Origin: Coccinella septempunctata
Lineage: Eukaryota; Arthropoda; Insecta; Coleoptera; Coccinellidae
Assembly: GCF_907165205.1 (NCBI RefSeq)
Contig: NC_058192.1
Location: 30,346,001 to 30,410,000, forward strand
Direction: 5' to 3'
Length of the DNA: 64,000 bases
Below are positions 19,130 to 31,090 of the stretch, piece after piece. The stretch's first letter is position 1. Every line of letters starts with the position of its first letter. The translations under genes and the position numbers were made by a program. The notes under the pieces were generated by a model. It ran no database searches and had not been told where the DNA came from. It saw only the letters and a program-made list of their open reading frames with translations.

Positions 19130-20532
19130 AGTACGCCATAGTTTTAGACATTTTAATCAAAGATGTTTTGATTCTCGAACCGCTTTTTGTTTATCTAGCT
19201 CGTTCTAGTTGCTGATTATTGCATTTTTTGTCTTATTTCTTGGTGTAAACACCAAAATATTGTTCGAAAATTATTGAATGGTGAAATCAAATAATAAAAA
19301 GGATTTTCCGAGATTAATTTTTTCACTCAATTAAGGGAAATGGAAGGGTAAGTATTGAAACTTAACATGTGAATAGGTCATTCATTGATTCTTATTTTCA
19401 ATGCTCCGAACTCCGAAGTGGATAAAATTTTCAGGGCTTTGAGAAAATTATTTCAGCAAACACTACTGACTACACCATACACATTGAACATTTTACTGAT
19501 CATCCACGTAAATTGTTGTATCTAGAAAGCATCCCTTTCATGAACGGCCTATTAAGGAGAAATGATGATCTTTATAGGTCATTCAATGATTCTCAATTTC
19601 AACTCTTTCAATATATTCAGAAATGAAGAGGGTTTATTGATTTCGATTTGGGAACCGAGTGACTGTCAAATTGTTGTTTGGAAAGTCAAAGTTTTCTAAA
19701 ACCTGATGTGAGTGTTTTGTTCAGACAAACCCTTGCATCAGGTTGCATTTCTGCAACATACCGTTTCAACTGCGTTTATACTAACTGTAAATGAAATAGC
19801 TACTATTGAAATACCCAAGCTCAAAGTGAAATAGTGCAATTTCAGAAGAAATTACTGTGATTTATAGTGCCTTAGCTCAACAAAAAAACATTATATTCGT
19901 GTTCAGAGGTAAGTTGATTCGGTACTTTTGCAGCTAGCAATTCAAAAAAATCATCTGGCACCACTTCAGATAAACATGATGTAACATGTTTCATTATTAC
20001 AAAATCATGCAGATTCGATATACTTTGACGTTGCAGTAATACACACATCATGCGTTGTATGATATTTGTTACGATTATGGTTTATGTTTCAGAAATGTCT
20101 GACCTCACGAAAAAAGAAAAATATAGGCATGACCGAAGGAGGATCTTGCACAGAAGGAACTTGAAGATTATGTGTTGAGCCATTTAGATGATAGTGCATG
20201 AAGATGGGTTTGAGGACATGAAATTATACATGTAACAGTTGTGCCATAGCACCAGCAACGCATAATGTTGCAGTTGAGCACATATTTTTTGAATGTATTT
20301 TTTTATTGGAATTATTGTTGAATTTTTTTCGTTATTTTTTCCTAAATATATGCATCAAAAATAGCCTCATAGAAGTTTTTATGAGAAACAAAAAAAATTA
20401 TGAATTTATCATAAAGAGACCATACCATAAGGAAATCATAAAAAAAGCACCAAGAAACCTTACTGACATAAAGGTCTTGTATGTATATCTTTTAAAGGAT
20501 TTTGCAAAGTGTGCTTCTGAAAATTTTAAAAA

Positions 20533-21628
20533 TAGGAGAAAGGTATACGAGTTGATCCCTTTGGGTAAGATGATCCCTTTCGATTACAGATTCATGAAAA
20601 ATACCATCTGGTTGAATTCTATACCATAACGTAGCCTCTACCACACTTCTACCTCAGTCAATTTTTTAGTACAGAACAAGTGAACGATATAACAGAGGAA
20701 AATATGAATTGTGACCGCTTAATCTAAGATTAGGTTATGCTATTATGCTAACTTGGTTGATAACAATGATTTTTATATTTGTTGCTTCCTTATATGCTTA
20801 TTTTTGATTTTTTCTCGACTTGAAGACAATGACGTTCTTATAGGTTGAAATGAAAAAGTTGAACTTGGGGCAAGATGATCTCCCAACTTGTGTACAACAT
20901 GATCCCTGGGGATCATCTTACACCTTAATTTTTTTTACTTTTCTAAGGTCTAATAATCGTCAGAAGGGTATACCCATAAATTTTTACAGGATTTTTCAGT
21001 TAGGAATTATGCCGCGTAAATATAAATAAAAATAAATAAATAAAGAAAATAAAGCTCGTGAGCAATATGAAGGACATGGAGCTTAGAATGTATGGATCAA
21101 TGAGAAGAGAAATTTCGTACTTTATTTTGTTATTTCAGAAAATTTTGAATATTTTAATGGATCTCAAATTAACTTTTTTCGGTGGTGCATTGAAACCACC
21201 ACGTTTAAAATTTTTGTGTTATTACACTTTTTATGTTGATTTTTAGTTGTTTATTATTCACTTGATAATTCATAATGTTTTATGCCCCATAAAATTATTT
21301 TACAATCTGCACAGATATTTGTTTTACATACTTCATTCTTGAAAATATGGGACCTAATTGAGAGAATGGGGACAAGATGATCCCTGGGACCATCTTAACC
21401 ATTCCACAGGGATTCATCTTAAACACCAGGGTGTATAAGATGATCCTTATGTAACATTTTGGAGAATCGAAAATATTTCAAAAAACCTTTTGTGACCGAT
21501 TATTTCGAGTAGGACAATAGAAAGATGGATACTTAGGAGTAGAAGTTTTCATTTTTGAGCTACCCGTAGAAACTAAAGAATTAAGTAAATTCTTGTTTAA
21601 GGGGATCGTCTTGGGCACCTTTTCCCTA
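20533..21628. mobile_element. DNA element with repeated AAGATGATCCC motif
   Basis: Inserted in dispersed repeat copy A. The ends are imperfect inverted repeats: left TAGGAGAAAGGT...GATCCC; right reads outward as TAGGGAAAAGGTGCCCAAGA then CGATCCC. Versions of AAGATGATCCC or its complement recur inside near 20548-20575, 20873-20925, 21371-21440 and 21601-21612. No transposase was seen. TA lies at both edges, either as target duplication or part of the end. Confidence 0.6.
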
Positions 21629-21685
21629 ATAACTACAAATGTAAAGGACTGAAATGTGTATGCTAGATTGAATATTGGTTCACAT

Positions 21686-21931
21686 CATAGACATAGAGAC
21701 ATGGACTGAGCAATGTCAGCATGAAATTGGCTTTTTTTGTAGAAAGAGAGAAATGATGGTCGGGCATTTACCTTCTTTTTTTTGTTCACATATAGAGGTG
21801 AGTGTGGACCAATCAATATTCTAGAAAGAGGCAACTGCATTCATGACGTGCGTTTCTCTCTGTCACTTTTTTTGACCGTAGATTCTACATAGATAGAAAG
21901 GAAAGGCACAGTTCATGTCTATATGTTTATG
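21686..21931. mobile_element. hAT MITE (CATAGAC family), copy 1
   Basis: The ends CATAGACATAGAGACATG and its inverted near-copy are bounded by a perfect 8-bp target duplication GTTCACAT (21678-21685 and 21932-21939). The 8-bp duplication and CA-starting ends indicate hAT. A second copy in the opposite orientation is at 55658-55901. Non-coding. Confidence 0.9.
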
Positions 21932-22100
21932 GTTCACATTAATTCCTGATATATGTATATTTTACAAATTCAACTAAGGCCCGGTACCTTCAAATACATT
22001 TTGACTATGGTGAATAAGTATCTGTCAAATAATTTTTAATCTGAAGGATACCTTATTTCGGTGATTTCACATGAAATTATTCGACGAATAACAATTCTAT

Positions 22101-22404
22101 AAAAATGAATTTCGCTCACATGATAAATTCTAGTTCGAAAATAATTCCAGCCTTTACGACTCACGCTGTCATGATGATAAATTAATTGTTTTCTCAAAAA
22201 TCGTGAATTTTAGCAGGAAATTAAGGAAGATCTTATTTGATAAGAATGAATCAAGCTATGCAACATTGATTTTATTATTGTAAAATATGAATATGGAAAT
22301 TTGTTCTGCGAAACAAGGCTTTTTCTACCTCTTCCGCTTCCAATCATATAGGAACACCACCAAAAATTCTTTGAAGGCCTTCTTACCTGCTTAAGATATC
22401 TGCT
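22101..22404. other. unassigned spacer
   Basis: No gene seen. Confidence 0.5.
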
Positions 22405-22724
22405 TGATTTCATTCTTGTCCGTTTCTTGATTTTCAAGATAAAAATTGAAAACTGCTCTTCGGGTGCCATATTTGAGAGGGTGTCAAGGAGGACCAATAC
22501 ATGGCCACCTCGTTCGCCTGATCTGAATCCCTAAGATTTTTATTTATGGGGACATAAGGAGCAGCTTGTTTATCATGTTAAAATCCAATCTCATCAACAA
22601 TTACTTGATAGAATTCAAGATGCGGGGAACCAAATACGAAACGACCCAAATCTGATTTCATTCTTGTCCGTTTCTTGATTTTCAAGATAAAAATTGAAAA
22701 CTGCTCTTCGGGTGCCATATTTGA
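22405..22724. repeat. 72-bp direct repeats flanking a transposase fragment
   Basis: The same 72 bp occur at 22405-22476 and 22653-22724. Between them lies a 176-bp piece of a mariner-like transposase C-terminal region (GGPIHGHL..., IHQQLLDRIQD-type block), nearly identical to part of 25530-25700. The repeats look like a long target duplication or a repair product. Confidence 0.8.
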
Positions 22725-23559
22725 TTAAATAAGCTGGGGTGCTCAAAAGATAAAAGTTTATATAAACTTTCCTTTCATATGAAAGACCCACCCTATTTAT
22801 TGACAAGGAATGATCTCCTAAATTTTTCCATATACACCCTGTATACCGATAAAAAGAACCGATAAAATATTCCCTTCTAGCGATGTTCATCTTGAAAATT
22901 TGGCTTTTGTATAAATAAATATTTCATAATAACTCCCCCTCCAATAATAAAGTTAATTCTATCGATTATTCTCGAGTTGCAATTAATTTCAATACTCCAT
23001 CTTTGGGCCTTATTGTAATTAAACTTCGGAACTGCCAAGCAGGCGAAGGCGCGTTCACGTCGAAACGGTGGTGATGAACTTCCGAACTCGAAAGCAAGTC
23101 TCTGAAACACTTTAGATTGAATTAACTCAAGAAGATGATGTTCCCTATGAAAATTTGAGCGGGTTCATTAAGACGCAACAGTAACGTCTTGAATAACCCT
23201 TAAACACAGGAAATTATAATAATCCATGCAAAAATTTAAAAACGTTCTATCTACCTATATATATTGAAATACATTTTTTCTCAAAGTCGATCATCTCACT
23301 TTTTTATTCTGACTTGTTAAATAGAGCAGTTAGAGAAGGTAATGTTGAACTTGTTCAATGAGGAATTCCACATTATATAGCAATAACACATTTCTCACAA
23401 TATAAGTTGGTTCTTTGTGTTGTGACTGGATAAACATAGCGCTTTTTATAATATAAGCTACATTGAAACGAGATATATATTCTGATTTCTCACCAAAAAT
23501 CCCTAATTTTCAATGTTCTTGTTTCTACTGCCAAAACAAATAATAATAATAATAAGCAA
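22725..23559. other. unassigned spacer with a stray CACCCTGTATA end
   Basis: A CAGGGTG-type transposon end (CACCCTGTATA near 22837) suggests a decayed mariner-like element. Nothing else recognised. Confidence 0.45.
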
Positions 23560-24921
23560 GCAAGAATCTGATAAAAGCGATTAACACCTACGCTTGCTCG
23601 GCGCTGAGCCATTCATTTGGTATCATCTCTTGGACGACCACCGATTTGGCAGCTTTACAGAGAAAAATAAGGACGATGCTGACTAAACACAATAAACATC
23701 ACCCCAAAAGCTCAATAGAACGGAGAGAGCTGCCACGACATCTTGGGGGTAGAGGAATTGTTGATTTGTCCAACCGTATGTCCCAGGAAATTGAAGGACT
23801 TTCCTGAGCAAGGCTGCTTCGTCAGAACTCCATCGAGTAGTTTGTGTTGCTGATAGTTCTACACCGTTAAAGCTACAACAGGATCACTTGGAAACCGTCG
23901 GACACTCCGCAGAAAGTAAAATGCAGAATCTGATTGACAAACCTTTGCATGGAAGGCACCAGAACGAGGTCAACCATGATTACGTCGACATATCTGCGTC
24001 AAACTACTGGTTAACTTCCGGAAGGTTGTTTCCTGAGACAGACGGCTTCATGCTCGCATCCAGGATCAGGTGATTCCAACAAGAAATTACATGAAATATA
24101 TCGCCAACAATGCCTCTGTGGCGGACGATAGCTGTCGTTATGGCTATGCGACACATGAAACTATCCAGCACATCACCGGGGGATGTCAGAAGTTCGCGGG
24201 CACGGTGTACAAAAATAGACATGAAGCCGTTGCCAAGATTCTTCGACAAGAATTGGCACTAAAACAACAAATACTAAGATCGAAAAAGGTTCCTTATTAC
24301 AATTACCATCCGGATGCTGTATTGGAAAATGAATATCACAAGCTGTACTGGTATCGCACGGTTCTCACAGACCGGAAAATAACCCACAATAGACCAGACC
24401 TCATATTGCTCAATAAGGATGAGAACAGAGCAGTATTCATCGACGTGGCAATTCCAAATAATAACAATCTTTTAGATAGGCACACTGAAAAAAATATGTC
24501 AAAATACAGAGATCTCGAGGAACAAACCAGAAGACAGTGGAAGCTGAAAGATGTCAAGACCATCCCTATTGTCATATCATCTACAGGCCTGATACCGAAG
24601 AAACTACTAGAGAACTTGAGGAAACTTCAGCTGGACGAAAATATCTATAGAGTCATGCAGATGGCGGTACTGCTCGGAACGGCGAGAACTGTACGCAAGT
24701 ACATGGGAAATTCAGAGGAACACCTTCTGCTCCGACAGAAAGTGCGGGTTGAGCAGGAATCCAACCGACAGCAGGGAGCCGAGGAGCGACCCGGACCCTA
24801 CCATCACCACGAGTCCGAAATCCTGGAAAGGGCTCCAACAGAGCTTGTATGCCAATGCTTATCACTCGAGTCAATAAGGTCCATTTTCGCACACCCAAGG
24901 AAGATCAGCAGCTGTCATTGA
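23560..24921 (+). pseudogene. RLE-type LINE, 3' half of ORF
   Basis: Begins with the post-RT thumb region (KAINTYA, SFGIISWTTTDL, LPRHLGGRGIVDLS). It then has frame interruptions near 23810 and 24070, after which an intact 283-codon frame runs to the TGA at 24921. That frame holds the Cys/His block (CRYG...ETIQHITGGC) and a restriction-like endonuclease core (RPDLIL...VFIDVAIP), followed by PIVISSTGLIPKKL. This layout is that of LINEs with a C-terminal restriction-like endonuclease (R2/R4 grade). Missing: all of the reverse transcriptase core and the 5' end. The last 20 codons are part of a palindrome. Confidence 0.8.
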
Positions 24922-25006
24922 CGTAACCTATCTATGGATAGGTCAATGACAGCTGCTAATCTTCCTTGGGTGTGCGAAAATGGACCTTATTGACTCGAGT
25001 GATAAG
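24858..25006. repeat. near-perfect palindrome, 64-bp arms
   Basis: Left arm 24858-24921 and right arm 24943-25006 are inverted copies with one mismatch in 64. The 21-bp spacer contains its own CCTATC/GATAGG inverted pair. The left arm is the coding end of the LINE ORF, so the ORF tail has been copied in inverted orientation. Confidence 0.95.
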
Positions 25007-25339
25007 AAACAGCAACAGGCCCCGGGCGAAGCTGGATGCGTTTACATTCGTGTTGAAACATCTCGAATTTCTGAAGCTTTTTTCTCGTATTTTCTATCTG
25101 TTTTTCCGAGTCGAGAGTAGTACGCGCCTATGGTCCGGTTATTCGTCTTTCGTTTTGCATTATTCGCGGACACGGACGTGCGACGGTTTTCGAAGAAACA
25201 GAGAATTGCCGAACCTCTAAATCAGCTGATTTTCCCCTCTTACCTTTCCCACTCGGTGCTTAGTAGTACGGGACAAAGACGATTTCAGGTAACGTTTCAG
25301 TATAAACCTTTAGAGCGGGATTTTCAAAAATGACTTGAT
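25007..25339. other. GC-richer segment of unknown origin
   Basis: Follows the palindrome directly and differs in base use from its surroundings (GGCCCCGGGCGAAGC and several CG-rich words). It has a possible splice donor (CAGGTAACG, near 25287). It may be LINE 5' UTR joined in inverted or tandem order. No protein domain recognised. Confidence 0.4.
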
Positions 25340-25948
25340 GCCAGTGCATGTTAAAAATGATCGTTTGAATGCAGATTTGTATACATTTTTTTGGAGCTCA
25401 ACCTTTTTGACTTCATTGATGACTTAGAGCTCAACATTGTTTGAAATATGTGGTATCACTGGTAACAGCACGATGGTGCACTAGCACCAGACAAGTAGTC
25501 AGTTGACTGAATAAATGGATGGGTCAAGGAGGACCAATACATGGCCACCTCGTTCGCCTGATCTAAATCCCTAAGATTTTTATTTATGGGGACATAAGGA
25601 GCAGCTTGTTTATCATGTTGAAATCCAATCTCATCAACAGTTACTTGATAGAATTCAAGATGCGGGGAACCAAATACGAAACGACTCAAATCTGATCCGC
25701 CGAGTAAAGGCATCTTTATTTCATCAATGTGAAGCTTGCATTCAAGCCGAAGGTGGACATTTTGAACAATTTTTATAGTCTCAAAATTTTCATTTATTAT
25801 TATGATTTGAACATAAAAACGGGATTTTTCAAATGTTTGTATCTTCTAAACAAAAACGAATCGGATTTATATTCATAGGAAGAAAAAATTCAGAATAAGC
25901 ACAGCTACCATCTGTCAAAGTTTGTCATAGAGCTTGTAAAACACTCTG
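25340..25948 (+). pseudogene. mariner-like (DUF4817 class) transposase 3' end with right terminal repeat
   Basis: Across shifting frames the segment gives WLNKW-like, GQGGPI, a PRSPDLNP equivalent, YLWGHKEQ, a DRIQDAGNQIRND helix and the ending CIQAEGGHFEQFL, the normal C-terminus of this class. It runs into a right end ...TTTGTCATAGAGCTTGTAAAACACTCTG followed by TA (25949-25950), the same end as the element at 52277-52987. The N-terminal half is missing. Confidence 0.8.
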
Positions 25949-25950
25949 TA

Positions 25951-27338
25951 TAATCAACAGAAAATATTGTTTTCTGAATTTTATGAATGAGAATGGAATA
26001 AAAGTCATGATCACTAAGAGTGGTGTCTAGTTCTTAGGAATTAGAGCACTTCATAAAAAGGTTTAGTGCTTAGTTATACCAAAAATAAGCACTATAGTGA
26101 TGGCGAGTACCTCGGAGTAATTAAGCACTAGCATTTTGAGAATTTTGGGGACATACGAATATGTGATTGATGCATTGGCTCTCAGAAATCGGGTTTGGAC
26201 GTGAAAAAGCATTAAATATCATAAATTATTATTATTATTATATTTTGTACACTTTAATTTGATTCTGAAGGGTTTACAAAAAACAATCAATCGTTCACAA
26301 AAAAGGGTAAATACATTCAATTGATGAAAATTATCATTATATATCTATATTATTAAATAGATTATTTGATGAATATATCGTTGGTTACCAAATTCTACCC
26401 GTGAAAAAAATTCTGACAGAAAAGTCCAAAATTTCCGCATATTAGTTATTTAATCAACTAGGTTATTAATGAAAGCGATTAATGATCATCTTGCATGAAA
26501 ATGTTTTCAATATTAGTATTAGTATGATTAAATAAATAAATATTATCTAAGACATCCTGTTTATGCAGTAATAAAGTTCTCATCATCATTCAACATTATT
26601 TTCGTAATTTCTCCTTCAATTAAAATCAAATACCCCTGCTCTTATTACCTACATATCACCATTATTGAAAAAACGATTAGTAGGTATTCGCAAAAAATTT
26701 TCTACGGTCCTCTTATATTCAATGACTGCATCACTGCATCATGTGTATAATTAAGAAAAGGAACTGATTTCATTGATCTTTGTAACGCGACTCGTTCATG
26801 ACATTTCATAAAAAATTCCCACTCACGAATGCAATATTGGTCGGGAGCAAAGTAATATACTACTCCCTATATAAATTCTCTGAACTTGTGATCGACTCAC
26901 CCCAATTCATTTTGCACCGTAAAAGTAATTGCAGAGATGCACCTGCTTTATTTGATATTCAATTATGTGTAGATAATAGGCGTAGAGAAGGGGTACGACC
27001 TACTTGAATTTCATTAATCTCCCTATTTATTATCCTTTGTAGAAACCCCTGCATGTATGAGTGAAGTGTGGAAATTTATTACAATACTGCAACCGGACAA
27101 TAAGAATCAGGTCTGACATGAACCATAATATGGAAGAGCGTATAAAGATTTATGTGAGTAATAAAGCGGATTTATTGGAAAGTCCTGCTCACGCAGAAGA
27201 TTTTCATTAAGGTTATAAACTAATTTTGATTATCAATTCATTGGGCAGACTCAGACTCTTCTAGTCTTGAAGATTTCACATTATGGCATAATAATACTTT
27301 TGAAATTCCCGTCAAAGTCTATATCAGAAAAAAATATG
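25951..27338. other. unassigned AT-rich region
   Basis: Contains a short (TTA)n run near 26227-26240. No gene. Confidence 0.5.
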
Positions 27339-28546
27339 TATACTTCATTCAAGTTCATTTTAGCAGTCGGTTGGCCATGAAATAATTTTCTCAAGTTTTT
27401 GTAACTAGAACGAAGTTAGGTTGGCACTCATGAAATGTCGTTAATGTCATAACGCCGTTGCCACAACTAATATCAATTTTTATTACGAAAATGCCGAAAG
27501 TTATTGAAAAAAGACACAGGGTTTCAGGAAGTGGTATGTAGAATGCAGGTCCGCTCATTTAAATAGTTATACCGTGATATTCTAAAATCCACAACACGTC
27601 AGACGGTAGCGAACATATTCAATGTAAGAGAATTTATATAATTTTTCATCTGAATCTAAACGACATATATTTCAGCTGGATATTTCCACAATCAGAAAGA
27701 TTGTGAATGAAGAGGATGACAAAGAATTTCCTTCTATTGGGGGACCCAAAAAAGTGGTGGCATTTGAGAATTTTATGTTTGAGTGATATTATGCGAAAAG
27801 TTTACTACAGGATTTTCTATAAATGTCATCGGAGAATAAGTTCCCTAAAATGGATTTTTCTATTTTTCATTTGACTTGTCTTATACAATGTAAATGTCTT
27901 AAGGTACTAATAAATACCCATAATTATTATTATTACACCAATGTATTAAGATGAATAGCCACAAATACGCGCCAGTTGCCCTGTTACTTGTTTATTCAAG
28001 TGAAATTTTTGTTCAAAGGTGAAGTTCATCTTAACTTGGGAATTCCTTCGATTCCTCTTACTTATATTGATGCAAGATGATTTTTGTTGAAGAATTTAAC
28101 ATTCTTGTAATTACATATCTGTTAATTCCTTCGAGAGATACCCATTCCCAACCACTGCATCATATGCATTTCATCTTGGAGTTAATATTTTTGAAATCTA
28201 CAAATGATGTGAGCCAAAGAAGTTAACGAACATTAACTCTCCTCAAGCTAGTGCATATTATGATATTATACTGATCTCTTGTATTTTCCATGCGAATAAC
28301 TGGATTTGGTATGACTTCAACCAGTTTGTATAAACTTCAGTTATGTGCGTCACATATTTTCTGAAGAGATTCGACATTGTGCTAAAATACGAAATAACAG
28401 AACGTAGAACGGGCAACATAGCGTTGATTTAAAACCCAAAAATGTTTTGACAAGCTTCATAACCCCACATTTTCGTACTATACAAAGTGAAATGAGTCAA
28501 ATTTCCATGGCCAACCGACTACTAAAATAAAAGTGAATGGAGTATA
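27339..28546 (+). mobile_element. TACTTCATTC-ended DNA element, copy 1
   Basis: Inverted ends: left TATACTTCATTCA...TTTTAGCAGTCGGTTGGCCATG, right the inverse (CATGGCCAACCGACTACTAA...GAATGGAGTATA). Highly similar to 33406-34611. Inside, an ATG at about 27491 (MPKVIEKRH) and a downstream segment LDISTIRKIVNEEDDKEF behind a GT...TTTCAG intron-like gap look like N-terminal HTH exons of a transposase. No catalytic part remains. The target duplication is TA, or 8 bp (ATATGTAT) judged from this copy only. Superfamily unresolved. Confidence 0.8.
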
Positions 28547-28736
28547 TGTATATTGCCTACTGCACTGGTATAGAAGTCGGTTCGTGCATAATATCGGCCA
28601 CACACGGACGTTCATACTACGCGCATCATGCAATTTTTCAAAATGGTTCGGAAGAGATGAATGACGGAGAACATGCAACGTTCATGCCCACATACGAGCG
28701 TTGATGGTTGTCATTCTTTGCATGTTGCATGTTGCA
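28547..28736. other. short segment between two terminal repeats
   Basis: Sits between the right end of copy 1 and a second, solitary right end. CG-containing words (CACGGACGTTCA, ATACGAGCGTTG) stand out from the AT-rich surroundings. No gene. Confidence 0.4.
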
Positions 28737-28801
28737 CGCCGTGAAATTTGTCAAATTTCCATGGCCAACCGACTGCTAAAATAAAAGTGAATGAAGTATA
28801 G
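28737..28801 (+). repeat. solitary right end of the TACTTCATTC element
   Basis: Second copy of the right terminal segment (GTCAAATTTCCATGGCCAAC...GAATGAAGTATA) only about 240 bp after the first. Confidence 0.85.
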
Positions 28802-29202
28802 TAACCTTTTACAATCATAGATGAAAAAAAAAATTCATTTTTAATGGAAATTGTGATGACAGAAATCATCATGAAACATGTCCGTGAGAGTTGAAATGAG
28901 TACGTCCATCATACCTGTACACAAGGTTGTATATAAGTCTGGAATAAAATATATATTCCATCAACCAATAACTCAAAATGAAAATGATCAAAACCGTCAA
29001 TTGATTTTTAGTTTTTCTCACTAGAATTCAGTGTTTAGTTCCGGAGTAGGGAGTAGGCAGTTCTCGACTTTTTCTGTGTCAAAATCAGATCATTTTGTAC
29101 ATTGACATTATTGAATTATTTAGAATAGCTACATAATATTTTGAAAATATTTTTCGTTAAATTCCGACTTTGAAGTCAGAATTTCATTAGGTTCCGACCT
29201 TC
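28802..29202. other. unassigned spacer
   Basis: No gene seen. Confidence 0.5.
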
Positions 29203-29700
29203 TACAGGGTGTTCTATGACGACGGGTCCCGAAATACAGGTTACCTTTCTACAAATATTCATAATCATATATCTTCCCACATTTATAATTGATGGATTAT
29301 TATGTACACAAGCTTTGATATTATTTGAGTTTTCTTCTATGAGAGGTCATAACGATGATATGAGTGATATCACAACCTTTTACAGGGTGTTCCATAACGA
29401 CATGGATATTTTTTCAGGAATATTTTGGATGTTTTATGAAAAAGCTTGTTTTTGATATTTGTACAAGATCTCGTGAGGCCATCTCAGTGGACAAGGAATA
29501 TTGAATATACTCGTTTTTTTATGTTGTTTTAGATTCCTTATATGAAGAGGTCATTGCAACGATAAGAAAACCTCAATAGGCTGCTCCATGACGACGTGGT
29601 GCATTCCAAATATACTGAGTGTCTTGTGTCTTCATGAGAGGAGTCAGATTTCACAAAATAAACTCAGTGTTTTTTACTAAATATTGAACTTAATCTATTT
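29203..29700 (+). repeat. degenerate tandem repeat, about 180-190-bp unit
   Basis: Units open with ACAGGGTGTTCTATGACGAC (29203), the related ACAGGGTGTTCCATAACGAC (29382) and a more diverged version near 29573, each followed by similar TTCTATGAGAGGTCATAACGATG-type text. The opening resembles CAGGGTG transposon ends. Confidence 0.6.
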
Positions 29701-30289
29701 TATTGAAAAAAAATTTCCATTAGGTACATGTTTTTGAGGAATTATAAATTCATGGTTGGAGACAGGTAGGGGCCAGGTTGGGCACGCCTTTCCCCACACC
29801 TCAGATACTGAAATCGACTGAATTTTCGTGCAAGTAACCATAAAACAACATTGTGGTCCCCAGGCCTCACAAAAAAAAAACTAGCTACACCAATGTAAGA
29901 ATTTCATGCATAATGTCCTTGGATATTATATTTTCTGCGATTTTCTCCTGAGGAAGTCAAAACCAAATAGTGATAACCATATGAAGCTTGTTTGTAATTA
30001 CATCTTCATTGAAGAAAACAGAAGAATACCCAAGAACCGTGTGTACATAATATTCCTTATCGATTTTGATACTTTCCTGTACCTACATATGGAAAACTAA
30101 TTTTCATTAAACATTCTGTATATCGAGAAATTGGAGTCGAATAATATCCCAGAACATCTTGTATAAAAATCAATTACATTCATCATAAATGTGCGAACAC
30201 AATAGGAATGAATTTCAGTAAAACCCCTCAATTCCCTGTATATGCAGAAATAATCTATATCGTCGTATACGACGACATAAAAATTCATT
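29701..30289. other. unassigned spacer
   Basis: No gene seen. Confidence 0.5.
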
Positions 30290-31082
30290 CAAACTAGTTG
30301 AAGTTGGCTGAGAGAGCTGTCTTCCTGGTGACAGATGATTATTATTATTTTCGATTTTTGATGAGAGAACAATATATGTTGAAGCTTGGCGCTATAGTGT
30401 AAGAATGGTTTGGCATCGGAAAGAAAAGGAGAAGGGATAAAATTTCATTTTTGAGAGAAAATTGGAAGAAATCTTACCTCAAGAATGGACTCGTCTGAAT
30501 AAGAATATCTAACCAATAAAACCGCATAGTTCAGAGCTGGATATTCTCGAAGAAGTTTGTTGGCATAACATAATATATGGTTTATAGCTGTTCTCAGCTG
30601 AGTAGCTGAGTATTGGAAACAGAATCTACTCTAATAAGTGATAAATCTAAAATTTCTACTGTGTGTTCTACTCCTCACTGCGAATCTACCTATATAATTT
30701 TGAAGATTACATTAAACCAACTAATAAATCCCGTTTTTAATAAACAATGATAAACATATGTTGGTAACATTTTTTCGATCAGTGATTTCTTTTAAATTTT
30801 ATTAATTTCGTCATTTATTATGAATAAATAGAGCTGATTACTTAATCCCTTTTATAATGTGAATTGTATTTTATTGCTTATAATTCAGAAAATTCTTATT
30901 CATTAAAAATTTAAAATAAAACCTAACCTAACCTAAAATAAAAGGAAGCCTGTTCATTTAAAATTGACGCTTAAATCCGCATCCCTTATCGACCAACCTA
31001 GCAATCGCAGCGACTCCTATTTTGCCTGTTTTTGGAGACACATTTTTTGTACGGCGATCATTCTTCTTTTCTCTACTTCATA
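30290..31082 (+). mobile_element. P-like (THAP) element, truncated copy
   Basis: Shares the GTGACAGATGAT...TTTTGGCATCGGAAAGAAAAG body with 31229-31600 and 56330-56660 and ends in a right terminal repeat (TTCTCTACTTCATA). The THAP coding region is shortened by deletion relative to the other copies. Its left end is missing. Confidence 0.7.
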
Positions 31083-31090
31083 GTCTTGAG

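Larger units (their letters stand above)
19130..22100 (+). repeat. dispersed repeat, copy A (interrupted)
   Basis: Blocks at about 19130-19370, 19510-19740, 20430-20500, 21640-21685 and 21932-22000 match, in order and inverted, blocks at 59270-57880. This shows two copies of one old multi-kb repeat. Copy A is interrupted by the 20533-21628 element and a hAT MITE at 21686-21931. No coding frame was recognised, and the superfamily is unknown. Confidence 0.7.

Noticed and set aside
20306..20629. 107-codon open frame
   Set aside because: Spans two different repeats (dispersed repeat copy A and the start of the 20533 element), so it cannot be one gene.
25130..25333. Possible first exon of a host gene (CG-rich, followed by a GTAACG donor)
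   Set aside because: Lies directly beside a LINE palindrome and has no recognisable protein signature; LINE leader is as likely.
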